A stretch of DNA of 64,000 nt from BQWY01 sp046351095 (lineage in GTDB: Bacteria; Nitrospirota; Nitrospiria; Nitrospirales; Nitrospiraceae). Below the pieces are notes generated by a model, which saw only the letters and a list, made by a program, of their open reading frames with translations, had not been told where the DNA came from and did not search any database. The translations under genes and the position numbers were made by a program. Location: assembly GCA_046351095.1 (NCBI GenBank), contig JAXLZC010000001.1, positions 620,001 to 684,000 on the forward strand. The letters run 5' to 3'. Below are positions 50,968 to 61,113 of this stretch, in pieces (the first letter of the stretch is position 1; each line of letters starts with the position of its first letter).

Positions 50968-51515
50968 ACAACGTGCAACGCATGGTTTCTGAAATGGTGG
51001 TCACGCTGGGGATCGTGATGTCCGTGGGTGTTCTGTCGATGGTTTCTCCGGCGCAGGCTGAGTCGTTCAACGTCAAGCCGGGTGCCTGGGAAATCACGAC
51101 CACCGTTGTAAGTTCCGGCTCGCCCATTCCGCCAGACGTGCTGGCGAAGCTTCCGCCTGAGCGGCGCGCAAGAGTCAAGGAAGCCATGCGGGCTCGAGCA
51201 GGAAACCCACATTCCCACGTTCACCGTTCCTGCCTGACGCAAGCAGACCTGGATCAGAACCGAATCATCAAAGAAGAAAAGGACAGAGCAGATACGAAGT
51301 GTACCGCCACAGTCATCTCCAAAACGTCGACCAAGCTCGTCATCGAGGAGGCGTGCGAGGGAGAAGACTCCATGGCACGACGTCTGAGCCTGGAAGCGAA
51401 AACGCCCGAGCAGATCGTGGCCGCGGTCGACATAACGCACGGCCCATCGGGGAAGGGAAACATGGAGATGCACGGCCGTTGGCTTGGGGCGAGCTGTGAC
51501 GGCGTCAAGGAGTGA
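50964..51515 (+). CDS. DUF3617-type periplasmic protein
   Basis: The 183-residue product has a signal peptide (hydrophobic VVTLGIVMSVGVLSMVS, cleavage after AQA near residue 33). The mature part opens FNVKPGAWEITTTVVSSG, the DUF3617 signature. Pairs of Cys follow (RSCLTQADL, DTKCTATV, EEACEGED, ASCDGVK), as in that family where they form disulfides. GGGAGGGTG precedes the ATG. An upstream in-frame codon at 50877 is not supported. The role of the family is not known. Confidence 0.85.
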   Translation: MNNVQRMVSEMVVTLGIVMSVGVLSMVSPAQAESFNVKPGAWEITTTVVSSGSPIPPDVLAKLPPERRARVKEAMRARAGNPHSHVHRSCLTQADLDQNRIIKEEKDRADTKCTATVISKTSTKLVIEEACEGEDSMARRLSLEAKTPEQIVAAVDITHGPSGKGNMEMHGRWLGASCDGVKE

Positions 51516-51542
51516 TGCACGCGCGGCAGACGCGATCTGCTA

Positions 51543-51572
51543 GAGACAGCGCGAAAGCCAGTCGTGTATCAT
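51543..51572 (+). promoter_or_regulatory. Candidate promoter for the gene at 51613
   Basis: GAGACA (51543-51548) and TATCAT (51567-51572) with an 18-base spacer; the -10 is good, the -35 only partial. Confidence 0.33.
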
Positions 51573-51612
51573 CGGCGGTATTAGCCTCACACAGGAGAGC
51601 CCCGGCTACCAC

Positions 51613-53292
51613 ATGCGGGATACACACCGAACAGCTCCGCGAGCGACGCCTCCACCGAGGTTTCCGTCGTTCGGAACACACTCCGTTCTTCGTTTCGTTG
51701 CGACGTTTCTATTCATCCTGCTTCCGGTATTACCGACAAGCGCCGCACGTTCCGAACTCTCCGAAGCGCACGAACTGCTTCGGAGTGCGTACATCTTACT
51801 TTTGGAACAGCGTGATCGCGGGGGGGCTTCGGGCGAGATCGAGTTTGTGCTCTCGGAACTCGCAGGCCTTCAGGTCTTAAGCAAAGACTTTTCCGGCGCA
51901 CTTGCTACCGTACAATCGGCGTCGCCCATAACAGCGCAGAGTCGCCTTCCCGGCATCATCTACCAGCAAGCGGCTGCGGATCGCTCATCAGAGGCACGGC
52001 AGACGTTGTCCTTGTGTGTCGCTCCATACAGGAATAATTGTCTCGGATCTCTCGCCAGGGGTCTGCTCTCGATCGGCAACCTTCGCGATGCCGTCGGCGT
52101 GGCGTTTGCGATTGAAGATGACGGCATTCGAGGATTCGTGCTCGCACTCGCCGCCGAAGAGCAGGCGACGGACGATAACATCGCTGACGCGAGATTGATC
52201 GCCAACGCGATCTCCGAAGAGAGTCGTTACTACACAGGGATGGAAGAACTCCACAATCGGAGCGAGGCGCTCCTCCGAATAGCCGTGGCGCAAGCACGGC
52301 GTGAGCGATGGATCGCAAGCGTGCTGACGGCCGCAGGCATTCACGATGCGCAGTACCAGAGCCTTGCGTTGAGCCAGATTGCCTACATGATCGCGGAGGC
52401 CGGCGACCTGACGACTGCGGAAGAAATCGCCACAAGCCTTCCGGCACTCGAACAGCGCGCATGCGCTCTGAAAGACATCGCGCTCCTCCGGGCAGAACAA
52501 GGCGCATGGGATTTTGCTGTGGCGACAGCAGGTAGGATTACCGGCGAGGGGCGCTGCGGCTTCCATGTCGGGACGTCCGAATCCCCCGATGCCGTGACGG
52601 CTGAAATAGCCTTCCTCAAAGCGAAGCGCGGCGACATCGGAGGCGCACGCACATTGCTGGCGCAGGTTCAGCAGGAGCGCATTCGATACCTCACCACAAC
52701 ACGAATTGCCGTTCTGCAGGCACAATCGGGCGATGTGGAAGGAGCCCGATCCACGCTGGGCACCGTTCCGTCCACATTCAGGGACCCGGGATGGTCGGCC
52801 GTCGCGATCGCACAGGCACAGCGCCTCCAATTTGATGAAGCCCTGCAGAGCATTCAACAGATTGACAACGCGGACACTGCCTTCCAGATGAAAGAGAAGC
52901 TCGCCATGCGCGAGGCCGCTTCAGGCCGGGATGAACAAGCCATGGCTCTTGTCGTAGATCAGGCCGACGCATCCCGTGCCGCCGGTCTCCTCCTGTCCAT
53001 TGCTTGCGGTCAACATACAGCTGGGCATACGCCACAGGCACTGCGTACGCTTACACGGATTCCGGACTGGCAACATCGGAAGTCCACCATTCACAGGGCG
53101 CTGTTCACGATGGCGTCCATGACCGCCACCACTCAATCGCCGTTTCAAAAGCCGGCATGGGTCGATGAGCAGTTGAGTACGGAAGACCAGCCCTATGCAT
53201 ACATGGGGCTGGCTCACGGCCTGCTCCAGAAGCAATCCGGTGACTCTGTCTATACTCGCTATGCTAGCCAGGATATGTGTCGGCAGGAATAA
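51613..53292 (+). CDS. Secreted alpha-solenoid (TPR-like) protein, 559 aa
   Basis: A signal peptide lies near residues 20-45 (FVATFLFILLPVLPTSA). The rest is a long run of helix pairs of 30-40 residues, each with a small-residue/Leu pattern such as LAGLQVLSKDFSGALATVQ, ALAAEEQATDDNIADAR, QIAYMIAEAGDLTTAEEIA, DIALLRAEQGAWDFAVATA and IAVLQAQSGDVEGARSTL. These resemble degenerate TPR or Sel1-like repeats, so the protein is a periplasmic or surface solenoid that probably binds other proteins. A few Cys are scattered. The start ATG has an AGGAG site rather far upstream (about 16 bases), so the exact start is uncertain. The gene is convergent with trpA. Confidence 0.72.
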   Translation: MRDTHRTAPRATPPPRFPSFGTHSVLRFVATFLFILLPVLPTSAARSELSEAHELLRSAYILLLEQRDRGGASGEIEFVLSELAGLQVLSKDFSGALATVQSASPITAQSRLPGIIYQQAAADRSSEARQTLSLCVAPYRNNCLGSLARGLLSIGNLRDAVGVAFAIEDDGIRGFVLALAAEEQATDDNIADARLIANAISEESRYYTGMEELHNRSEALLRIAVAQARRERWIASVLTAAGIHDAQYQSLALSQIAYMIAEAGDLTTAEEIATSLPALEQRACALKDIALLRAEQGAWDFAVATAGRITGEGRCGFHVGTSESPDAVTAEIAFLKAKRGDIGGARTLLAQVQQERIRYLTTTRIAVLQAQSGDVEGARSTLGTVPSTFRDPGWSAVAIAQAQRLQFDEALQSIQQIDNADTAFQMKEKLAMREAASGRDEQAMALVVDQADASRAAGLLLSIACGQHTAGHTPQALRTLTRIPDWQHRKSTIHRALFTMASMTATTQSPFQKPAWVDEQLSTEDQPYAYMGLAHGLLQKQSGDSVYTRYASQDMCRQE

Positions 53293-53327
53293 ACGTGCTC
53301 TGCTACCGCACAGAGGGTAGATTCGGC

Positions 53328-53346
53328 AAAATCGGTACGCCCCGAT
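53328..53346 (-). terminator. Probable terminator of the trp operon
   Basis: On the minus strand ATCGG-GGCGTA-CCGAT (53346-53331) is a 5-bp hairpin followed by TTTT (53331-53328), just past the trpA stop. Confidence 0.4.
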
Positions 53347-53354
53347 CGTACAAA

Positions 53355-54172
53355 TTATTGTGGGTGTGCAGGTGCGTTGGCGCAGGTTGGGGCCTTGAGG
53401 GAGCGTACGAAGTCGGCGATGGACGTGAGCGCTGTGGGGTTGTGCGGGAGTTCAGCGATACGTTTGACGAGGGCGCTGCCGACGATGACGCCGTCGGCGG
53501 TTTTGGCGAGGCGTTTCACGTCGTCCGGTGTGGCGACGCCGAATCCGACGGAGACGGGAACTTTGCTGACCTTGCGGATCTTGTTCAGGTTCTGTTCGAC
53601 ATCGCCCATGTCGGTCAGTTTGGCACCCGTGATACCGGTGAGCGAGACGTAATACACGAAGCCGTGCGAGGCGCGCGCGACCATCGTTCGACGAGATGCA
53701 GTACTGGTCGGCGCGAGCAAGAAAATCAGATCTAATCCTGCCGGTGTGGCAAGCGCGTTGAGCGGGCCGGACTCCTCGACCGGCATGTCGGGCACGATCA
53801 ATCCATCGATGCCGGCGACGACCGCATCGCGACAGAACGCTGCTTCCCCATAAGCGTAAATCGTATTGTAGTAGGCCATGAGGACAAGCGGGATCTGCGT
53901 CTTCGTGCGCAGGCCGGTCGTCATGGCGAGAATCTTCTTGAGTGTCGTCCCGCTTTTCAGCGCACGGTCCGCTGCCTGCTGAATGACCGGCCCGTCGGCG
54001 ATGGGATCGGAAAACGGCACACCGAGTTCGATCACATCGGCGCCCGCCTGCTCCAACGCCAGCACCAAGGCTTCCGTGTCGGACAACGACGGATCGCCTG
54101 CCATGATGTAGGTGATCAGCGCCTGTTCGCGCTTGGCGGCCAACGACCGGAACCGGACTTCCAACCGACTCA

Positions 54173-54173
<1 letters not shown>
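53355..54173 (-). CDS. trpA: Tryptophan synthase alpha subunit
   Basis: TrpA cleaves indole-3-glycerol phosphate to indole and glyceraldehyde-3-phosphate; indole passes to TrpB. The 272-residue product shows the family landmarks: TYIMAGDPSLSDTEA at the start, the catalytic Glu and Asp in VIELGVPFSDPIADGPVIQ, the VLMAYYNTIYAYG strand, VPDMPVEESG, VYYVSLTGITGA and the phosphate-binding VSVGFGVATPD and DGVIVGSALV. The ATG overlaps the trpB stop by one base (TGATG). It is the last gene of the operon. Confidence 0.97.
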
Positions 54174-55369
<1,196 letters not shown>

Positions 55370-55445
55370 GCGTCCGTCCTTACCTCACGACACGATCTGA
55401 TAAACAACTTCGCACATAAGCACAGCCGGCAGTATAGAGATCGAC

Positions 55446-56075
55446 CTATGACGACACAAGGCGAACGGCGTCGACAAAGGCGCGCACCTTGGCGTGATCT
55501 TTTTTCCCCGGCGCGATTTCGACGCCGCTGCTGACATCGACGCCATAGGGACGTACTGCGCGAATCGCGTCGCCGACGTTTTCCGGCGTGAGTCCGCCTG
55601 CGAGTAGCACCGTCATGGCCTTCGCCACTTCGGCGGCCAGCGACCAATCGATGGTCTGGCCCGTGCCGCCGTAGGCCGATTCGCTGTAGGCATCGACGAG
55701 AAATCCGCGAATGCCCGCGCGGCCTCGATATTCCGCCAACGCGAGAAAGCCGCTGCGATCTTTTAGGCGAAACGCCTTCAGCGCCGGTCGGCCGAGCTGT
55801 TCGCAGTAGGTGGCGGACTCGTCGCCATGTAACTGCGCCAGCATCAACCCGGTGTCGTCCAACAGCGAACGGACCGTCTGCGCTGTTTCGTTCACGAACA
55901 CACCGACCGGCAACACAAACGGCGGCAGTCGCGAGACGATGGCTTTGATGACGTTCGGCTCGACGTAGCGCGGGCTCTTGCGATAACAGACAAAACCCAA
56001 GGCGTCGGCGCCCGCGTCGACGGCGACGGCGGCATCCGCCTCGTTCGTGATCCCACAAATTTTGACGGCGACCAT
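55446..56075 (-). CDS. trpF: Phosphoribosylanthranilate isomerase
   Basis: TrpF isomerises phosphoribosylanthranilate to the ketose form. The 209-residue product has the catalytic Cys in VKICGIT (Cys7), the GFVCYRKSPRYV strand, a LAQLHGDES loop, the FLVDAYSESAYGGTG segment, and the general-acid Asp in YGVDVSSGVE. It starts inside the trpC stop (TGATG). A longer frame that runs into trpC is a shadow. All catalytic residues are present. Confidence 0.96.
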   Translation of the reverse strand: MVAVKICGITNEADAAVAVDAGADALGFVCYRKSPRYVEPNVIKAIVSRLPPFVLPVGVFVNETAQTVRSLLDDTGLMLAQLHGDESATYCEQLGRPALKAFRLKDRSGFLALAEYRGRAGIRGFLVDAYSESAYGGTGQTIDWSLAAEVAKAMTVLLAGGLTPENVGDAIRAVRPYGVDVSSGVEIAPGKKDHAKVRAFVDAVRLVSS

Positions 56076-56917
56076 CAGCGCCCTGCGCCCTTCTTGCCGT
56101 CTGTCGGCGCCGGTGTGCGCCCCAACAATTCGTCGAGCTTCTTGCTGCGGTCGTCGGCGCGAATCAGCGACTCCCCGATCAACATCGCATGGATGCCGGC
56201 CTCGACGAGTTTCTCGACGTCGGCGCGTTTGTGAATGCCGCTTTCGCTGACGATCAACTTGCCGGGCGGAATACGCGCGGCCAGTCGAAACGTGATGTTG
56301 AGGTCGGTCGTGAACGTTTTCAGGTCGCGATTGTTGATGCCGATCAGTCGCGCCTCCGGCACCCATTCGAAGACCGTGTCCAACTCGCGCTCATGGTGCG
56401 TCTCGATCAAGGCGTCGAGTTTTAATTCCTTCGCCAGCGCAAAAAAGTCGATGAGCTGTTGGCGTTCGAGTCCGGCAACGATCAGCAAAATAGCGTCGGC
56501 GCCATGCGCGCGCGCTTCGTAAAACTGAATGTCGCCGACCATAAATTCTTTGTTGAGCGCCGGCAGGCCGACCTTGGCCTTCACGTCCTTTAAGTAGGTC
56601 AGGCTGCCTTTGAAAAATTCTTCGTCGGTGAGGACCGAGAGCGCCGAGGCGCCGTGCGCCTGGTAACTTTCGGCGATGGCGACGGGATCGAATTGTTGTT
56701 CGAACTCGGGCCGTAAGAGACCGAGACTCGGCGAGGCTTTTTTGACTTCGGCGATCAGGGCCGGGGCCTGCTGCGTGCGTGTCGCTTCGAGCGTGTCGGC
56801 GAAACCCAGGGGCGGGCTTGCGTCGCGGATACGCGTCTTGAGCTCGGCCAGGTAGCTGCGGCTCTGTTTATGGCGCAGCTCAGCGCGTTTGTGTTCGAGA
56901 ATCCGGTCGAGAATCAC
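56075..56917 (-). CDS. trpC: Indole-3-glycerol-phosphate synthase
   Basis: TrpC closes the indole ring. The 280-residue product starts MILDRILEHKRAELR as in the family. It carries the substrate-binding IAEVKKASPSLGLLR (Glu, Lys, Ser), the catalytic-Lys region NKEFMVGDIQFYEARAHGAD (family RKDF replaced by NKEF), ILLIVAGL, LDALIETHHERELD, IGINNRDLKTF and IVSESGIH. The Lys/Glu set is intact. Helix 8 loop residues differ from the E. coli enzyme but length is normal. It is separate from trpF, not fused, and overlaps trpD by four bases. Confidence 0.95.
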   Translation of the reverse strand: MILDRILEHKRAELRHKQSRSYLAELKTRIRDASPPLGFADTLEATRTQQAPALIAEVKKASPSLGLLRPEFEQQFDPVAIAESYQAHGASALSVLTDEEFFKGSLTYLKDVKAKVGLPALNKEFMVGDIQFYEARAHGADAILLIVAGLERQQLIDFFALAKELKLDALIETHHERELDTVFEWVPEARLIGINNRDLKTFTTDLNITFRLAARIPPGKLIVSESGIHKRADVEKLVEAGIHAMLIGESLIRADDRSKKLDELLGRTPAPTDGKKGAGR

Positions 56918-57933
56918 GCGGCCGCCTTCTTGGTGTACGCCACCAACTGATCCAACTTAGCGATGGCCCTGCCGCTGTCGATCGTGCGGCCGGCCACTTC
57001 GCAACCTTCGCGTAGCGTTTTGACGATGCCGCCCGCGACCAACGCCGGCGCGGCGTTCATACACACGATGTCTCGCTTGGGCCCCTTGCGACCCTGCAAA
57101 ATCTCCCGCGTGATGGCGGCGTTGTCTTCCGCGCTGCCGCCGACCAATTCTTTCTTCGGTGCGCGCTCGATGCCGAAATCTTTCGGTTCGACGTAATAGG
57201 TCTTCACGACACCGGCCTTGCCTTCCGCGACCATTGTTTTCCCGGTGAGCGTAATTTCGTCGAGGCCGTCCATGCCATGCACGACAAAACAGTGTTGCGC
57301 ACCGAGGTGCACCAACACACGTGCGAGCAATTCGGTCAGGCGCGCATCGTAAACGCCGACGACCTGGAGCGACGCCCCGGCGGGGTTCGACAACGGGCCC
57401 AAAATATTGAGCAGCGTACGAATGCCCATCTCCTGCCGCGTCGCGGCGCAGTGTTTCATGGCGCTGTGGTAGAGCGGCGCAAACAAAAAGCCGACACCGA
57501 CGGCTTCGATACATTCGGCCACACGCTCCGCCGGCAAGTCGATCTTCACGCCGAGTGCGCTGAGGACATCGGCGCTGCCGCATTTCGACGACACCGAGCG
57601 GTTGCCGTGTTTCGCTACGGTCATTCCGGCGCCCGCCACCACAAACGCGGCAGTGGTCGAGATGTTGAACGTATGCGCCCCGTCGCCGCCCGTGCCGCAA
57701 GTATCCACGACGTTTGCGGCGCCGACTCGGATACGCGCCGCCTTCGCGCGCATAGTGCGGACCGCGCCGGCGATTTCTTCGACGGTTTCGCCCTTCACAC
57801 GCAGGCCCATGAGGAACGCGGCCATCTGTGCGGGTGTGGCTTGCCCGTCCATGATGTGCGCCAACGCCTCTTCCGTTTCCTTCTCCGTGAGGTCGGCCTT
57901 GTCGGCGAGTTTGGCGATGGCGTGTTTCAGCAT
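56914..57933 (-). CDS. trpD: Anthranilate phosphoribosyltransferase
   Basis: TrpD joins anthranilate and PRPP. The 339-residue product begins with the helical cap (LADKADLTEKETEEALAHIM) and has the PRPP signature VVDTCGTGGDGAHTFNIST, the KHGNRSVSSKCGSADVLSALG loop, and the FLFAPLYHSAMKHCAATRQE anthranilate-binding stretch. NILGPLSNPAGA and VVHGMDGLDEIT follow. Everything needed for activity is present. It lies 69 bases after trpG and overlaps trpC by four bases. Confidence 0.97.
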   Translation of the reverse strand: MLKHAIAKLADKADLTEKETEEALAHIMDGQATPAQMAAFLMGLRVKGETVEEIAGAVRTMRAKAARIRVGAANVVDTCGTGGDGAHTFNISTTAAFVVAGAGMTVAKHGNRSVSSKCGSADVLSALGVKIDLPAERVAECIEAVGVGFLFAPLYHSAMKHCAATRQEMGIRTLLNILGPLSNPAGASLQVVGVYDARLTELLARVLVHLGAQHCFVVHGMDGLDEITLTGKTMVAEGKAGVVKTYYVEPKDFGIERAPKKELVGGSAEDNAAITREILQGRKGPKRDIVCMNAAPALVAGGIVKTLREGCEVAGRTIDSGRAIAKLDQLVAYTKKAAA

Positions 57934-58002
57934 GGAGGCTGGAGCGCGTACGCGTCTGTACAGCGGACCGGTGGCGCGCCGCCGGAGCCGAATCCGCGCT
58001 GG

Positions 58003-58566
58003 TTACAGTTTCAGAAAATTGTCGAGCAGGTCCTTGCCCGCCTTCGTCAAAATCGACTCGGGGTGAAATTGCACACCTTCCACGCCGAGTTTTTTGTGTC
58101 GCATGCCCATAATCTCGCCCTCGGCCGTCTCGGCGGAAATCTCGAAACAGTCCGGCAGCGTCTCCCGCTTCACGATCAACGAATGGTAGCGCGTCGCCTC
58201 GAACGGATTCGGCAAGTTGCGGAACAGGGTTTTGCCGTCATGTGTGATCTGCGAGGTTTTGCCGTGCATCAGGCGCGCGGCGCGGACAACTTCGCCGCCG
58301 AAGGCGACGGCCAACGACTGGTGGCCCAAGCAGACGCCCAACAGCGGGAGCTTTCCGGCGAAGGCGGAGATCGCGGCGACGGACACACCGGCTTCGTTCG
58401 GTGTGCAGGGCCCTGGAGAGATCACAATCCGATCCGGACGAAGCGCGGCGATTTCTTCGACGCTGATCGCGTCGTTACGTACGACACGAACCTCTTCCCC
58501 CAACTCGCCGAAATATTGGACGAGGTTGTAGGTGAAGGAGTCGTAGTTGTCGATCATCAATAACAT
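58003..58566 (-). CDS. trpG: Anthranilate synthase glutamine amidotransferase subunit
   Basis: TrpG releases ammonia from glutamine for TrpE. The 187-residue product has the class I amidotransferase triad: nucleophile Cys in LLGVCLGHQSLAV, and His and Glu in VQFHPESIL. ISPGPCTPNEAG is the substrate loop. It starts MLLMIDNYDSFTYNLVQYF as in the family. In some bacteria this subunit also serves PabB (shared TrpG/PabA), and no pabA or pabB is seen in the window. The gene follows the repeat at 58590-58670. Confidence 0.96.
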   Translation of the reverse strand: MLLMIDNYDSFTYNLVQYFGELGEEVRVVRNDAISVEEIAALRPDRIVISPGPCTPNEAGVSVAAISAFAGKLPLLGVCLGHQSLAVAFGGEVVRAARLMHGKTSQITHDGKTLFRNLPNPFEATRYHSLIVKRETLPDCFEISAETAEGEIMGMRHKKLGVEGVQFHPESILTKAGKDLLDNFLKL

Positions 58567-58589
58567 AACGTCAGCTCAACACAGATATC

Positions 58590-58670
58590 GTGAGACGTAA
58601 GAAGTAAGACGTGAGACGGTAGAGTGTCTCCTGTGGGGTTCCGTCTGCCGTCTCCCCTCTTACGTCTTTC
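58590..58670. repeat. Imperfect inverted repeat between trpE and trpG
   Basis: The arm 58590-58621 carries two copies of a GTGAGACG-TAAGA-type unit in tandem. The arm 58641-58670 contains the inverted counterpart (CCGTCT-CCGTCTCCCCTCTTACGTCTT in pieces). Together they can form a long imperfect hairpin. The near-repetition of ACGTAAGA and GTGAGACGG within the arms suggests a dispersed palindromic element, a REP/MITE-like unit, rather than an attenuator. Confidence 0.5.
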
Positions 58671-58676
58671 GTTCTT

Positions 58677-60173
58677 CTATTCCAAACCTCGTTCGGCCAT
58701 TTCGATGGCCTTCATCATCGCGCGGGCCTTGTTACACGTTTCGTAATATTCGTGTTCGGGATCGGAATCGGCCACGATTCCCGCCCCGGCTTGGATGTAC
58801 GCACGCCGTCCCTTCAACACGACCGTACGGATGTTGATACAGACGTCCATATTGCCGGAGAAGCTGAAGTACCCGACGGCGCCGGCATAGGGCCCGCGAC
58901 GGGTCGGTTCCAGTTCTTCGATGATCTGCATCGCACGGATCTTCGGCGCGCCCGACACCGTGCCCGCCGGAAAACAGGCACGAAACACATCGTAGGCGTC
59001 TTTCCCTCCGGCCAAATCGCCACGCACGTGCGAAACGATATGCATCACGTGCGAGTAGCGCTCGATCTGCATCAAGGCGTCGACGCGCACACTGCCCGTT
59101 CGTGCGATCCGGCCGAGGTCGTTGCGCCCGAGGTCGACCAACATGACATGCTCGGCGCGTTCTTTTTCGTCGGCGAGTAATTCTTGGCCGAGCGCGCGGT
59201 CATCGTCCGGCGTCTTCCCGCGCGGCCGCGTGCCCGCGATGGGACGCACGGCGACATGCCCATCTTCGCAGCGCACCAGAATCTCCGGCGACGAGCCGAC
59301 CAATTCGACGCCACCGATACGGAGGTAATACAGATACGGCGACGGGTTGATGACGCGCAACGCGCGGTACAACTCGAAGGGCTTCGCCTGCATCGTGGTT
59401 TCCCACCGCTGCGAGACGACGGCCTGTACGATATCGCCGGCGCGAATATAATCTTTCGTCTTCACGACCATCTTTTCGAAGTCGGCCTTACTCATGTTCG
59501 AGGTGAACGTGAGCGCGGTCCGACGCGATTTCGGCCGTTGACGTTTCAGCGGGCGGCGGAGCCGCGCGATGATTGTTTCGATACGGTCCGTCGCATCCTT
59601 GTACGCTTTCCGGATGCGCGCTTCGCGCCGGTCCGTGACGTGGGCGTTCGCGACCACCTTGATGGTCTGCGACACGCGATCGAAGATGACCAGCGAATCC
59701 GTAATGAGAAATGCGAAGTCCGGCAGGCCGAGCGCAGCCTTTTTTCGCGACCCGATGGACTCGAACGAGCGCACGACGTCGTACCCGGCATACCCGACTG
59801 CGCCGCCCACAAACCGCGGCAATCCGGGCACGGTCACGGGCTGATAGGCGCGCATGACATCTTTCAGCACCGCCATCGGATCGCCCTGCCCGGCTAGGCG
59901 ACGGACTTTTTTGCCTTCCGTAATTACGACCGCGCCGCGATCTTCGCGAATGGTCACCGGCGAGCCGCTGCCCAAAAACGAATACCGCGCCCAGTTCTCC
60001 CGCCCCTCGACGCTTTCGAGCAGGTAGGCGGTCGGGCCATGGTCGATCTTGGCGAACGCGGACACCGGCGTTTCATGGTCCGCCAGGATTTCGCGATACA
60101 ACGGAATGAGCGTGCCCTGGCCGGCCCGGGCACGAAACTCAACCAACGACAGTGAGTACTGCGGGTGTGACAT
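58677..60173 (-). CDS. trpE: Anthranilate synthase component I
   Basis: TrpE converts chorismate to anthranilate with TrpG. The 498-residue product has the feedback-inhibition pocket motif AYLLESVEG (LLES near residue 51), the RFVGGAVGYAGYD strand, the chorismate-binding core with NPSPYLYYLRIG, ILVRCEDG and RPIAGTRPRGKT, the EHVMLVDLGRNDLG motif, and the C-terminal PAGTVSGAPKIRAMQIIEELE signature. The LLES motif suggests inhibition by tryptophan. The ATG at 60173 lies 23 bases from the LysM gene stop, so trpE is probably transcribed with it. Confidence 0.97.
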   Translation of the reverse strand: MSHPQYSLSLVEFRARAGQGTLIPLYREILADHETPVSAFAKIDHGPTAYLLESVEGRENWARYSFLGSGSPVTIREDRGAVVITEGKKVRRLAGQGDPMAVLKDVMRAYQPVTVPGLPRFVGGAVGYAGYDVVRSFESIGSRKKAALGLPDFAFLITDSLVIFDRVSQTIKVVANAHVTDRREARIRKAYKDATDRIETIIARLRRPLKRQRPKSRRTALTFTSNMSKADFEKMVVKTKDYIRAGDIVQAVVSQRWETTMQAKPFELYRALRVINPSPYLYYLRIGGVELVGSSPEILVRCEDGHVAVRPIAGTRPRGKTPDDDRALGQELLADEKERAEHVMLVDLGRNDLGRIARTGSVRVDALMQIERYSHVMHIVSHVRGDLAGGKDAYDVFRACFPAGTVSGAPKIRAMQIIEELEPTRRGPYAGAVGYFSFSGNMDVCINIRTVVLKGRRAYIQAGAGIVADSDPEHEYYETCNKARAMMKAIEMAERGLE

Positions 60174-60196
60174 GGGCGAGACTGCGCCGGTCGCGA

Positions 60197-61000
60197 CTAT
60201 TCGAACCCGACGATGAGTTTTTCGCCGACTTCAAGCAGATCGTCCTTGCGGTTGTTCCACTCGCGGATTTTTTCGATCGAGACACCGTACCGTTTGCTGA
60301 GGCGGTAGACGGTTTCTCCGGGTTTCACCTGATGGCGAATGGCGCGGCGTCCGTCCGGCATCGGCGCAGCATCGGCCTTTGCCGTGGCGGCTCCAAGCGC
60401 GGCGGCGCTGGGCAACACGTCCGACGCCGACCCGCCCGATCCCATCTGCAGGTCGGACGACGGCACGGCATCCAAAGAGGCGTCGCCGGTTCCACCGCCG
60501 ATCGGGGCGGATAGGCCGGACGATTGTCCGAGCAGTCGATCTGACTGACGGGACGACATGGCGGGCGGCGGCGCGGCGGATTTTTTCTTCGGCGGCGTGG
60601 GCGCGGTCGGCCGCGACTGGTCGATCGCCTTCTGCTGCAAGGTCATCGCTTCGCGCAAGGCGTCGGTCTCGTCTTGCAACCGTCCCATCTGCTCGCGCGC
60701 CGCTTGTACCTGCGCCGACAATTCACGATTGCGTGCTTCGTAGTCCGTCGAATCGCGTTTGATCCGCTTGAGTTCGTTGTCGAGTTCCGCCGTCCGTTTT
60801 TCTTCCTGCGCCAGCAAGCGTTGAAAGTTCAGGCTGCGGGCCTTCTCCGCTTCGAACGTTTCCTTAAACACACAACCGGTCGTCGCCAACAATGCGGCGA
60901 CCAGCGAAACGGACAACAGTGCCATGCCCTGCGCGGATCGTGGACGCAACGACGCGTGAGCACTGGCACCGGTGGTCTGACGTGGATGGATGCGGTTCAT
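60197..61000 (-). CDS. LysM-domain lipoprotein with a coiled-coil segment
   Basis: The 267-residue product has a lipoprotein-type signal (hydrophobic MALLSVSLVAALLATTGC) and a coiled-coil region (about 50-120, RLLAQEEKRTAELDNELKRI). A Pro/Ser/Gly-rich linker follows, then a C-terminal LysM domain (HQVKPGETVYRLSKRYGVS, then WNNRKDDLLEVGEKL). LysM binds peptidoglycan, so it tethers the outer or inner membrane to the wall. GGGAG precedes the ATG at 61000. It lies just upstream of trpE under a common promoter at 61114, an odd partner for the trp genes. Confidence 0.87.
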   Translation of the reverse strand: MNRIHPRQTTGASAHASLRPRSAQGMALLSVSLVAALLATTGCVFKETFEAEKARSLNFQRLLAQEEKRTAELDNELKRIKRDSTDYEARNRELSAQVQAAREQMGRLQDETDALREAMTLQQKAIDQSRPTAPTPPKKKSAAPPPAMSSRQSDRLLGQSSGLSAPIGGGTGDASLDAVPSSDLQMGSGGSASDVLPSAAALGAATAKADAAPMPDGRRAIRHQVKPGETVYRLSKRYGVSIEKIREWNNRKDDLLEVGEKLIVGFE

Positions 61001-61058
61001 GCGCACTCCCATTTCGTAATATTCACTGCAACGTTCGGAATCGAGTTTCGGCACAGAC

Positions 61059-61102
61059 CTCGCCTGCTATGCGCGACGGGAACCGTGTCCACGTCAGGCG
61101 AG
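61059..61102 (-). promoter_or_regulatory. 5' leader stem of the LysM-trp transcript
   Basis: CTCGCCTG (61059-61066) and CAGGCGAG (61095-61102) form a perfect 8-bp stem at the very start of the predicted leader. ACGG-GAA-CCGT (61076-61086) lies inside. It is not followed by a T run and encodes no Trp-rich peptide, so it does not look like a classical trp attenuator; 5'-end protection or protein binding is possible. Confidence 0.4.
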
Positions 61103-61113
61103 ATAAGTTGTAG

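Noticed and set aside
61001..61110. trp attenuator with leader peptide
   Set aside because: There is no Trp-rich short ORF and no T run after the stem at 61059-61102.
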